Below are positions 1-7,044 of a stretch of 35,520 nucleotides of DNA, piece by piece. The stretch covers positions 1 to 35,520 of the forward strand of contig CACYHR010000021.1 of NCBI GenBank assembly GCA_902774265.1, written 5' to 3'. Under the pieces are notes generated by a model. That model saw only the letters and a program-made list of their open reading frames with translations. It ran no database searches and had not been told where the DNA came from. The translations under genes and the position numbers were made by a program. How positions within the stretch are numbered: the first letter of the stretch is position 1; each line of letters opens with the position of its first letter. This DNA comes from an uncultured Eubacteriales bacterium (lineage in GTDB: Bacteria; Bacillota; Clostridia; Peptostreptococcales; Anaerovoracaceae).

Positions 1-74
1 TGGCAGTCGCAAAGAAAAACAACAGAGTGGTGCAGCAAAAGCACCGGAATGAAAGGAGCTAGATATGGCAGCTA
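1..74. repeat. Terminal direct repeat (circular join)
   Basis: Bases 1-74 are identical to bases 35447-35520, running from the leader through the ribosome binding site into the first codons of the PC4-like gene. A perfect repeat confined to the exact ends of a window is what a circular molecule gives when assembled with overlap. The unique circle is then about 35,446 bp. A genuine terminal repeat of a linear element is the alternative, but no linear-plasmid genes are present. Confidence 0.93.
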
Positions 75-301
75 ACAACAATTCAAACGTGACATTCGAA
101 ATCAAAAGGCACTGCGGCGTTATCGAGGAGAACGCTAATTCCGGCTGGAGACGCGAGGTCAACATCGTGTCCTGGAACGGCGGGACTCCCAAGTTCGATA
201 TCCGCGAATGGTCACCGGACCACACCAGGATGACGAAGGGGATCACCCTTAGCTATGAGAACGCGGCGAAGGTCGCTGATATCCTCAGGACGAACCTGTG
301 A
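65..301 (+). CDS. YdbC/PC4-like ssDNA-binding protein
   Basis: A 78-residue protein of the YdbC family, bacterial relatives of the eukaryotic coactivator PC4/p15. The central stretch EVNIVSWNGGTPKFDIREW followed by KGITLSYENAAKVADIL matches the beta-sheet and C-terminal helix typical of the family. Known members are homodimers that bind single-stranded DNA without strict sequence preference, so a plasmid role in replication, repair or transfer intermediates is likely (inference). The start is well placed: AAAGGAG lies 7 nt before ATG 65. The gene is complete only because the sequence is circular; its leader is at 35118-35510 and contains two terminator-like hairpins. The next gene follows after a hairpin at 316-346. 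Confidence 0.85.
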   Translation: MAANNNSNVTFEIKRHCGVIEENANSGWRREVNIVSWNGGTPKFDIREWSPDHTRMTKGITLSYENAAKVADILRTNL

Positions 302-315
302 GTGTCTATGGGTGT

Positions 316-346
316 CCCGGCGGGGGTTAGAGGATCTTCCGCCGGG
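316..346 (+). terminator. GC-rich hairpin after the PC4-like gene
   Basis: CCCGGCGG (316-323) and CCGCCGGG (339-346) form a perfect 8-bp stem with a 15-nt loop. No U-tract follows, so it may be a weak terminator, an mRNA-stabilising 3' end, or part of the leader of the next gene. A second small hairpin, ACCTC-TTC-GAGGT, lies at 366-378. Confidence 0.45.
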
Positions 347-438
347 ATCCCGATTGTATGTAATGACCTCTTCGAGGTATAAGCAGTTTCATCGTATGAT
401 ATACTCTTTTCAAAGGGTATGTTCAGAAGGAGGAAATG

Positions 439-3129
439 ATGAAATTCAAAAGGTTGTTTTCAGTCGGGATCCTCTCGACAGCGCTGATATTCAGCACCCT
501 TGTGTTCTATCCTGCCGCAGAGGCAGCGACCGGACTGAACGTCAGCAGTCACACGCAGCAGGAGATAGAAGCATATATCAAGGCTTCCGGCGTCACGACC
601 AGCACGGCAACGACATATGCGACCACGCCTGTGAAAGATACTGTTCGCGGTGATCTGAGCTCACAAACAAAAAACGATGCGCTCGCGATGCTCAACAACG
701 TCCGCTATATAGCTGGACTCGATCCTGTCACACTGGATGCCGGCTATGGTGATCTGGCACAGGCGGGAGCATTCGTGAACATGTCGATAGGAAAGCTCAC
801 GCATTATCCGAACACTGATGCGTCAAGACCGGCAGGTATGTCTCAGGCAGACTGGGAAGCCGGCGTCGAAGGAGCCGGAAAATGTAATCTGGCCAGTGGA
901 TACAAGATCGTTGCCGCGGCTCTTGGATGGACTTATGACAGCGATTCGGGCAACATAGACCGCATAGGCCACAGAAGATGGTGCCTCAACCCGAAGATGG
1001 GAAAGACAGGCTTCGGGTCGGCCGGTGCGTACTCGGCCATGTACAGCCTGGACAGATCCGGTTCCGGCAGTCAGACAAATGTGGCATGGCCTGCAGCCAA
1101 CATGCCTGTAGACTATTTCGGCAAAAACATCCCGTGGTCGCTCAGTGTCGGCAGCACTGTCAACAAAGCGGGCGTTACAGTGAAACTGACCCGCGTCGGT
1201 GACGGAAAGACCTGGACCTTCAGCGGATCCGAATCATATTCCACATCATCAGCTAAATATTTCAATGTGAACAACGACGGATACGGTCAGAGCGGCTGCA
1301 TAATATTCCGTCCGGACGGTATCAGCGGCTATGAGGACGGAGACACGTTCAATGTCGAGATAACAGGTGTCGGCAGCGGCACGATCGCATACACTGTCAG
1401 GTTTTTCGACACATCAGCAGCCGAACAGCCGGAACATGACTTCGAATTTGTCAAGATGGACGATGATGGATATAAAAGCGACTGTGTCATCAGATGCAGG
1501 GACTGCGGCATCACCAAAACAGTAGCTGTACCTTACGACTACTACATGATGTGGTACATCAGCGGTAAATATGATAAGCAGGTCCTTGACGGAGAGTTCT
1601 GGATCCTATCGTCCGATACGATAAAGTATCAGCTGGGACAACGTAATTATTATTCTCCGCTGAATGAATATTATGACGATGTGGTCCTCGAGGCAGCCGA
1701 TCCTGCGAACTGCGTTATAAAGCAGGACAGAAAAGATAAGTATTCGGGAACTGTGACCATAAGTAAATCCGGTGTATATACTATAAAAACTTGGATGAAA
1801 TACAATCCTAACATAACTCACACATGCATCATCCATGTAAGGGACAATGAACAATGCTCTCATACACATACAGAGGTGCGAAACGCAAAGGCTGTCACTT
1901 GCATAAACAAAGGCAGGACAGGAGACACGATATGCAGCGATTGTGGGAAACTTCTAGTCGCCAGTACCGATATTCCCGCAGAAGGACATAAAACAGAAAT
2001 CCGTAAAGAGACAATAACTCAAGCCACGTGCACTACACCGGAAAAGTACAGGGAAATAGAGCACTGCACGATATGCGATCAGGACCTGACTATCTGGACC
2101 AGACAGGGGAAGAAAGATCCTGACGCTCATACTGATATAGTCAAAGATGCGGCAGTATCCGCCACATGCACCCAGAACGGCAAAACGGAAGGCAGCCACT
2201 GCGCTGCATGCGGCAAAACGATCGTGGCTCAGAAGTCCGCACCGGCGACAGGACATGACTGGGGTGAATGGACCGTGGTGGTACCGGCAACAAAGACTGC
2301 GGAAGGTGTGGAGCAGCGCGTATGCAAAAAAGATCCGTCCCATGTTGATGTACGATCCATACCTAAAACTGATCCTTCGCCTGAAGGAGAAGGCGGTGAT
2401 CCGGATCAGAAGGATTCGGAAACCACAGAGGACACCTCAGCTGCTGATACCGAAAAGATAATCAGCATCATCCCTGCGAATGTTTCTCTGGAAAGCAGTA
2501 ACGCCATAGTGGCTGCACGCAAAGCTTATGATGCCCTCAGCACAGAACAGAAAGAGAAGGTGGATCCTTCACTTCTCGGAAAACTCCTCGCTGCTGAAGA
2601 TTCTCTGGCGAAGGCCGTTGTATCCGCTGTCATGGATCTTCCGGAATCCGCCGGTCCGGATGACGAACAGGCTGTGGAGCGTATATACAAAATATATGAT
2701 TCTATGACGGACAGCCAGAAAGCTCTGATAGATCCAAAGGCTCTTACCAGACTCGATGATGTAAGAGATTCCATCTCCGGATCCAAGGAGTACGAAGCCG
2801 CAGTGGAGCAGGCGGCCTCATTGAGAGACAGTACTTTCACACTGAAGTCTAAAGCAGGAAGAAAAATGCTCGTTATTCTCAGCCCGCTTTCAAAGGATAC
2901 CGCTTATCAGGTGAGATACAGCACCAGCAGTAAATTCACTAAAAAGTCCACAAAGACTGTGAACGTGAAGGCCGGAAAAAAGACTGTGACTTTTAAGAAG
3001 CTGAAGGCTAAGAAAAAATACTATGTGATTATCAGACCAGTGAGTCAGATCCAAAATAAGGCAACAGGTGAAATTTCGAAGGTATATGGTTTCTGGAGCT
3101 CAGTTAAAAAAATCAAGGTAAAAAAATAG
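439..3129 (+). CDS. Large secreted CAP-domain protein with CxxC repeats and FN3-like end
   Basis: About 896 residues. The N-terminus (basic start, hydrophobic core, then PAAEAA) is a Sec signal peptide of about 30 residues. Residues 70-225 resemble a CAP/SCP domain, with KLTHYP and the IGHRRWCLNPKMGKTGFG stretch common in clostridial CAP proteins. Residues 345-640 carry CxxC modules (CRDCG, CSDCG, CTICD, CAACG) spaced like small metal-binding or disulfide ribbons. An acidic Ser/Thr/Glu linker follows, then two helical repeats of the YDxLTxxQK type, then a lysine-rich FN3-like domain ending VYGFWSSVKKIKVKK. That last module is shared with the secreted protein at 18574-19350. ATG 436 and ATG 439 are adjacent; AAGGAGG fits 439 slightly better. 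There is no LPXTG anchor. The role is unknown, plausibly surface or matrix attachment. Confidence 0.8.
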   Translation: MKFKRLFSVGILSTALIFSTLVFYPAAEAATGLNVSSHTQQEIEAYIKASGVTTSTATTYATTPVKDTVRGDLSSQTKNDALAMLNNVRYIAGLDPVTLDAGYGDLAQAGAFVNMSIGKLTHYPNTDASRPAGMSQADWEAGVEGAGKCNLASGYKIVAAALGWTYDSDSGNIDRIGHRRWCLNPKMGKTGFGSAGAYSAMYSLDRSGSGSQTNVAWPAANMPVDYFGKNIPWSLSVGSTVNKAGVTVKLTRVGDGKTWTFSGSESYSTSSAKYFNVNNDGYGQSGCIIFRPDGISGYEDGDTFNVEITGVGSGTIAYTVRFFDTSAAEQPEHDFEFVKMDDDGYKSDCVIRCRDCGITKTVAVPYDYYMMWYISGKYDKQVLDGEFWILSSDTIKYQLGQRNYYSPLNEYYDDVVLEAADPANCVIKQDRKDKYSGTVTISKSGVYTIKTWMKYNPNITHTCIIHVRDNEQCSHTHTEVRNAKAVTCINKGRTGDTICSDCGKLLVASTDIPAEGHKTEIRKETITQATCTTPEKYREIEHCTICDQDLTIWTRQGKKDPDAHTDIVKDAAVSATCTQNGKTEGSHCAACGKTIVAQKSAPATGHDWGEWTVVVPATKTAEGVEQRVCKKDPSHVDVRSIPKTDPSPEGEGGDPDQKDSETTEDTSAADTEKIISIIPANVSLESSNAIVAARKAYDALSTEQKEKVDPSLLGKLLAAEDSLAKAVVSAVMDLPESAGPDDEQAVERIYKIYDSMTDSQKALIDPKALTRLDDVRDSISGSKEYEAAVEQAASLRDSTFTLKSKAGRKMLVILSPLSKDTAYQVRYSTSSKFTKKSTKTVNVKAGKKTVTFKKLKAKKKYYVIIRPVSQIQNKATGEISKVYGFWSSVKKIKVKK

Positions 3130-3142
3130 TGTTGAAGTAAGG

Positions 3143-3168
3143 AGCGCTCTGTCATACGGCAGAGCGCT
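3143..3168. terminator. Bidirectional terminator between convergent genes
   Basis: AGCGCTCTG (3143-3151) pairs perfectly with CAGAGCGCT (3160-3168), giving a 9-bp stem and 8-nt loop. It lies between the end of the secreted CAP protein and the 3' end of the small-protein operon on the other strand. Only a weak T-rich tail follows on the plus strand. Confidence 0.7.
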
Positions 3169-3187
3169 GTTCATTTCAGAAGCTATC

Positions 3188-3397
3188 TCATTTACCAATT
3201 TGGATTCCCTGCATGATCATCCTGGAAATACTGTCAGCGATCGTCACAGAATCAGCTGCCAGAATGGATGCCGCATGGAGCCTCAGATAATCTTTCTCCT
3301 CATCAGATTCGTCAATGACATCCTCCACAAGCATCCTTATAGCTTTGAGATTTATATTTATATAATTTATCCCAACCTCAAGATTCGTGTCATCCAT
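3188..3397 (-). CDS. Small helical protein, last gene of small-protein operon
   Basis: A 69-residue acidic protein with no domain I recognise. It opens MDDTNLEVGINYININLK and looks almost entirely alpha-helical (hydrophobic heptad-like spacing through SILAADSVTIADSISRMIM). The start is ATG 3397, where GAGGAG sits 5 nt upstream; an earlier in-frame ATG at 3418 lacks a good site. It ends a minus-strand series of five similarly sized genes (4324 to 3188). It resembles the 72-residue neighbour at 3491-3709 in length and helical layout, with an early I-x-I/I-x-x-N pattern, so a divergent paralogue is possible. Function unknown. Confidence 0.6.
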   Translation of the reverse strand: MDDTNLEVGINYININLKAIRMLVEDVIDESDEEKDYLRLHAASILAADSVTIADSISRMIMQGIQIGK

Positions 3398-3490
3398 TAT
3401 ATCTCCTCGTGTTTTCATATATAGGGATCTTTATAGCCGGTGGCTTCCATTGTGTGATTTACTTAAAACCATCAAATTAACATTTACAGA

Positions 3491-3709
3491 TCAGTATTCG
3501 TAGTCCACATCGCCTTCCTCAAGCCTGTAGACAGCCTCTATCATCCTGTCCTTGAATCTCTGCTGCTCCTCGGCGAGAGACATGATGATGTAAGACAACT
3601 GCTCCAGATGATACGGCATCTCATATGGGATGTTCTGTGCGAGATACTCTATAGCCTCGGCATTCGCCATTATGATCCCTATATCTGTCTCTATATCCAA
3701 TGCCTTCAT
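3491..3709 (-). CDS. Small helical acidic protein
   Basis: A 72-residue protein starting MKALDIETDIGIIMANAEA and ending in an acidic tail, EEGDVDYEY. It is predicted helical throughout; no family recognised. The start is set by AGGAG 8 nt before ATG 3709 and by a 4-nt ATGA overlap with the stop of the preceding gene (3706-3912), which suggests translational coupling. A longer reading from 3838 would overlap that gene extensively and lacks a binding site. Confidence 0.62.
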   Translation of the reverse strand: MKALDIETDIGIIMANAEAIEYLAQNIPYEMPYHLEQLSYIIMSLAEEQQRFKDRMIEAVYRLEEGDVDYEY

Positions 3710-3912
3710 GATCGTTCTCCTATGTATCCGGGATCCCGGGAAGAAGCCTTTTTCAAAGCCTCCTGCAGGATTATATCCGGATCTTTTCCCGTCATCACTG
3801 ATATGTCCTCCGCCACCGCGAATGCGGCGGACAGACATTCCTTCAGCATTCTTGATGCGAGCAGCTTGTCCGCGTGAATGGTATATTTATCATCGATATT
3901 GACCATTATCAT
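3706..3912 (-). CDS. Small helical protein, paralogue of the 65-aa protein upstream
   Basis: A 68-residue protein with pattern IDDKYTI...RMLKECL...AEDISVMTGKDPDIILQEAL. This aligns by eye with the gene at 4127-4324 (IDGKYYI...TLLKELI...ADDIAEIYGLDRKKVLAEAI), so the two are paralogues. ATG 3912 follows an AGGAG site; a second ATG two codons later is possible. The gene starts inside the preceding gene (stop 3890) and its stop overlaps the next start as ATGA. Function unknown. Confidence 0.65.
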   Translation of the reverse strand: MIMVNIDDKYTIHADKLLASRMLKECLSAAFAVAEDISVMTGKDPDIILQEALKKASSRDPGYIGERS

Positions 3913-4072
3913 AAAAACCGTCTCCTCTCCTCGCTCTCCGCATAACCTCCATCTCACCGATGTAGATATCCGGATCGAAATATATGTCCGCGCCTCTTAC
4001 GATCATGTCATCGCAGATCCTGATCGCTGCATCCACACCGATCATTTTTTCTTCCAGTATATCTATATCCAT
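3890..4072 (-). CDS. Small protein in helical-protein operon
   Basis: A 60-residue protein, MDIDILEEKMIGVDAAIRI..., with GAAAGGAA 6 nt before ATG 4072. The first half looks helical and the C-terminal third is basic (RRARRGDGFYDNGQYR). It overlaps the start of the next gene by about 20 nt, consistent with one polycistronic message. No family recognised. Confidence 0.58.
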   Translation of the reverse strand: MDIDILEEKMIGVDAAIRICDDMIVRGADIYFDPDIYIGEMEVMRRARRGDGFYDNGQYR

Positions 4073-4126
4073 TCCGGATTCCTTTCATGAAGAGTCCCAA
4101 TACCGCTTTTCACTGACAGCAGCGGA

Positions 4127-4324
4127 TCAGTGTTCATCTATCTGAAGCGTATATATATCAGCGATAGCTTCCGCAAGCACTTTTTTTCTGTCCAGACCGT
4201 ATATTTCCGCTATATCATCCGCAAGCATCGCCACCGTGCGTATAAGCTCTTTGAGCAGCGTTCTCGGAGCTCTGCCACCGGTCGATTTTATGTAGTATTT
4301 ACCATCGATGTGAGCCAGCAACAT
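4127..4324 (-). CDS. Small helical protein, first gene after the IS110 element
   Basis: A 65-residue protein, MLLAHIDGKYYIKSTGGR..., paralogous to the gene at 3706-3912 through the IDxKYxI, LLKE, ADDI and LxEAI positions. GGGAGGA lies 7 nt before ATG 4324. The IS110 element ends only a few tens of bases upstream, so the operon's original promoter may now be on the far side of the insertion; the sequence TTGACTATATA just inside the element edge could supply part of an outward promoter (inference). Function unknown. Confidence 0.62.
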   Translation of the reverse strand: MLLAHIDGKYYIKSTGGRAPRTLLKELIRTVAMLADDIAEIYGLDRKKVLAEAIADIYTLQIDEH

Positions 4325-4344
4325 TTTTATTCCTCCCTATATAG

Positions 4345-4851
4345 TCAAGTGTTTTTTCTTGAAAAATCAACGCTTTCAAGAATCATCTACCTCATGAATG
4401 AGCCTGATCTATGGGCTTCTCCTTGTATCTGGTACGAGAATAGAGAGTTTTGGGTATACAAAGTAGAACGTCTGTCATTTTCCGCTCTTCCTGGCCATCG
4501 TATGCCCCTTTCACTCTATGGCAGCGAACCTCCCGTATCTACCAGGATCACCTTCTCTTGAGAAGAAGGGTCCTAACTTCCTTCGTCCCGCCTACCCATA
4601 AACAGGGTGCCAGCCCAGCTCCTCTACAGGGTCATGCCCTACGGAAATTATTCCTGCCGGCTACTGGCTCATTCTTTGTTGTTTAAGTTCTTGCTGACCT
4701 CAGTTTCCATGCTGCGGCACCTTTCGGCGGACGTTTCCCGCGCACTTATTCTGCTGTCATCCCGGCTCGTGACCGGAACCGGATCTCCGCTCATGCAGCT
4801 GCCCGGTTCTGGCCGCGAGCAGTAATAACGGTTACTTCTATTCTCCCTTCC
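4345..4851 (-). ncRNA. Candidate bridge/seek RNA region of the IS110 element
   Basis: About 500 nt downstream of the transposase stop carry no convincing gene on either strand but several stems: CCGGAACCGG/CCGGTTCTGG (4773-4782/4803-4812, one G-U), CTTCTC-TT-GAGAAG (about 4552-4565), and TTCTTGAAA/TTTCAAGAA (4356-4364/4374-4382). IS110-family recombinases are guided by an RNA encoded in one non-coding end of the element; in the IS1111 subgroup it lies 3' of the transposase. The long 3' flank here fits that arrangement. Assignment is by position only; I could not identify target and donor loops. Confidence 0.45.
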
Positions 4852-6138
4852 TTATGCCCTCAGCAATGCAGGATGCTTTATGTCACTCATCATCTTTGAT
4901 GGATCGTACTCCCTGCCTGTCGTCAGCAGCATGTAGAACAGTCGCACCAGTTTACACGCTATCGCGATCATGGACTGCATCTTCTTCAGCGGATTCTGCT
5001 CCCTCGTAGTGTAGTAATGATGGATACCCTTGAATTCAGGATTGTGTGCTACTACTGAGACTGCCGCCTCATACAATACGTATCTAAGATGCTTTCTTCC
5101 TCTGTAACTTATGTGACTTTCGCCCTTGTGTTTACCCGATTCGTTCTTAACGATCGCATAGCCTGCCAGCTTCTGTATCTGTCTGGGGTCATCGAAACGC
5201 CTGATGTCCCCGACTTCTGCTATGAAGCCTGTCACTGTCTTCATTCCAACACCTTTGATCGCAAGTACATTATCTATGTAGGGAATCTCGATCATAGCTG
5301 CCTCGATCAGCTTCATCAGCTCTGCTTCGCGCTCCACATACATCTCATAGTCGGAGAGCAGCAGTCTGATCTCTATTCTTGCAGCTTCTTTGGCTTCGCG
5401 GCTTCCAACGCTGTGCTCCGCTGCCTCTACCAGGGTCTTCGCCCTCTTGATCCCGACAGCTCTGAGTTTTGCGTCTCGCCAGATCTTGTTAACGCCTTCA
5501 ATGCCAAGTGCTGTGATGTCTTCCGGGAGCGGTGCCTGCTTAAGGATCATTATTCCGCTGATGGCCCATGTATCCCCGTAAACGTCTTTGTAATTCGGAA
5601 AATATATGCTGAACCATCTGGCGATCCTGTTCTTGAGCCTCGTGATCTCGCTCTGCGCCTGTCTCCTCATCTCAGAAAGACTTCTGATCTCGGCGTATAT
5701 CCCGTCCGGTATATATGGATGGATATACCTGCCTTCATTCACCAGTCCCGCTATTACCTTTGGATCCTTTCGATCATTCTTAGATGGGTTATTGTCATCC
5801 AGTTCCTTTGACTTCTTGACATGATGAGGATTTACATGGACCGGCTTCATGCCATTGCTCTGAAGGAATCTTCCGAGATTTATCCAGTAATGTCCTGTTG
5901 GCTCCATGCCAGGGATCACTTCTGTCTTGCCGTGCTTCGTCTTCATCTCGTTGATCCAGGTAAGAAACGTCTCAAACCCTTCCTCATTGTTGTTGAACTC
6001 CAACGGCTTTCGGGAATATTCGTAGTTCCTCCAGTCGAATGCTCTTGCAAAGTGAGTCTCACTGCCGACATCGATCCCTATGATCAAAGTTTTTTCAGTA
6101 ATAGCTGCGATTTTTGCGTTCTGTGTGTTAGACTTCAT
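4852..6138 (-). CDS. IS110-family transposase/recombinase
   Basis: A 428-residue recombinase with the two IS110 domains. The RuvC-like DEDD domain shows IIGIDVGSETH (first Asp), GMEPTGHYW (Glu) and KNDRKDPKVIAGL (Asp pair). The C-terminal Transposase_20 domain shows AIKGVGMKTVTGFIAEVGD, then GKHKGESHISYRGRKHLR, where the serine nucleophile of the family is expected. Length is usual and the frame is intact, so the element may be active. The ribosome binding site (AGAGAGG, 8 nt before the ATG) is inside a stem (6142-6214). The family moves DNA by RNA-guided recombination through a circular intermediate. Confidence 0.93.
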   Translation of the reverse strand: MKSNTQNAKIAAITEKTLIIGIDVGSETHFARAFDWRNYEYSRKPLEFNNNEEGFETFLTWINEMKTKHGKTEVIPGMEPTGHYWINLGRFLQSNGMKPVHVNPHHVKKSKELDDNNPSKNDRKDPKVIAGLVNEGRYIHPYIPDGIYAEIRSLSEMRRQAQSEITRLKNRIARWFSIYFPNYKDVYGDTWAISGIMILKQAPLPEDITALGIEGVNKIWRDAKLRAVGIKRAKTLVEAAEHSVGSREAKEAARIEIRLLLSDYEMYVEREAELMKLIEAAMIEIPYIDNVLAIKGVGMKTVTGFIAEVGDIRRFDDPRQIQKLAGYAIVKNESGKHKGESHISYRGRKHLRYVLYEAAVSVVAHNPEFKGIHHYYTTREQNPLKKMQSMIAIACKLVRLFYMLLTTGREYDPSKMMSDIKHPALLRA

Positions 6139-6141
6139 TGT

Positions 6142-6214
6142 AGATACCTCTCTGTTCGTATTAGATTTGCCAACTGTGGTGGGTCAGCAAAACTAATCTT
6201 ACTCCGAGGTATCT
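6142..6214 (-). promoter_or_regulatory. Hairpin covering the transposase ribosome binding site
   Basis: AGATACCTC (6142-6150) pairs perfectly with GAGGTATCT (6206-6214). Inside it ATTAGATTTGC (6160-6170) pairs with GCAAAACTAAT (6187-6197) with one mismatch. The outer stem contains part of the Shine-Dalgarno sequence of the transposase. Read-through transcripts would fold it and block translation, a device known from several IS families. It could instead be part of an end structure or guide RNA. Confidence 0.6.
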
Positions 6215-6295
6215 TTCTTTTCCATTCACCTGCCTTTCTTTGCTTCCCTCATTTATATCTTACAGGAAGCTCCTTTTATCATCTGCAGTACTTTC

Positions 6296-6535
6296 TCAAT
6301 TGCTCAAAACATGAAGTGTGCCGGATCCATGTCCCATAAATTCCAGAGAATTGTCCTCCTGCAGCATTTGTAACAGAACTGGCTTGAGATCATCCGATCC
6401 ACATCCTGCATCTATCGCAAGAGTGCCTAGCACTGCGTTGCATACCTGTGAAAGTTCTATCAGAAGAGCATCAAGTGGTTCCATTTTGCCAGTCTGCACA
6501 GTTATTTCTTCTCCTTCGGATAATATTCTTATCAT
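6296..6535 (-). CDS. Small helical protein upstream of the IS110 element
   Basis: A 79-residue protein, MIRILSEGEEITVQTG..., with LDALLIELSQVCNAVLGTLAIDAG and LKPVLLQMLQE, resembling the paralogues at 3706-3912 and 4127-4324 (helix, small residues, then a second helix). GAAGG lies before ATG 6535; the longer reading from 6643 has no good site. It was probably the first gene of the small-protein operon before the insertion. Function unknown. Confidence 0.6.
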   Translation of the reverse strand: MIRILSEGEEITVQTGKMEPLDALLIELSQVCNAVLGTLAIDAGCGSDDLKPVLLQMLQEDNSLEFMGHGSGTLHVLSN

Positions 6536-6816
6536 TGAGCTACCTTCTTTCTCCTTATTGATTGAGTGATGATTGATGCAGCCGGTTGCAAGTCCAATAT
6601 GCGACTCATAGGGTGCGGTTTCAACCCCGATGTAGGATTTCATTCAAAAAATGTCGGATTTCATGAGAAATAATATTATCGGTAAACAAAATGCCATTAT
6701 TATAAATAATATGGGTTTGGATGTTTGTAGTTTCATATTAATGTTTATATTGTTCATACAAAACTGAAATTCCTTACAAATATCAAGGCCTCAAAAATTT
6801 TTGGGCTGCGAAAAAA

Positions 6817-6994
6817 GGGACAAAAATCCAATTAAAGTGGACAGAAATCCAATTAAAGTGGATGAAAATCCAATCTTGGGAGGACAAAAATCCAATTTCA
6901 GGGGGACAAAAATCCAAAGACTGAATAAACAGATTCGCAGCTGAGAAAATAATTTTTCGGCTGCGTATCTAAATAAAGTGGACAAAAATCCAAT
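6817..6994 (+). repeat. Iteron array, plasmid replication origin
   Basis: Six direct repeats of consensus GTGGACAAAAATCCAAT, all in one orientation, at about 6817, 6837, 6858, 6880, 6902 and 6978. The first five are spaced by roughly two helical turns (20-22 bp). The sixth follows a 30-bp dyad (CGCAGC at 6936-6941, GCTGCG at 6960-6965, with GAAAA/TTTTC inside). An AT-rich stretch (6650-6790) lies on the far side. This is the layout of Rep_3/RepB-type theta origins. No confident DnaA box was seen. Confidence 0.88.
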
Positions 6995-6997
6995 AAG

Positions 6998-7038
6998 GTG
7001 GATTGCTATATTGATTAAAATCCACTTTTTGGTAGAAT
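6998..7038 (+). promoter_or_regulatory. rep promoter with overlapping operator dyad
   Basis: TTGATT (7011-7016) and TAGAAT (7033-7038) are spaced 16 bp. GTGGAT (6998-7003) and ATCCAC (7020-7025), the iteron core in inverted orientation, overlap the promoter, as in Rep_3 plasmids where Rep dimers repress their own gene. If this promoter is used, transcription would start at or next to the ATG at 7045, implying a nearly leaderless message. Confidence 0.5.
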
Positions 7039-7044
7039 AGGAAT

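Larger units (their letters stand above)
4340..6230 (-). mobile_element. IS110-family insertion sequence (ends approximate)
   Basis: A DEDD-type transposase gene (4852-6138) with a long non-coding 3' flank and a short hairpin-bearing 5' flank. It sits between two genes of one small-protein series (4324 and 6296), so it is inserted in that operon. IS110-family elements make no target duplication and lack classical terminal inverted repeats, so the ends cannot be fixed from one copy. I place them from the edges of the flanking genes. Confidence 0.75.

Noticed and set aside
4450-4825. Overlapping frames in the IS110 3' flank
   Set aside because: Short, overlapping, low-complexity composition and no binding sites; the non-coding RNA reading explains the region better.
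6817-6994. CRISPR array
   Set aside because: The repeats are short (17 bp), spacers are only 3-6 bp, and they adjoin a rep gene; they are iterons. No cas genes are present.
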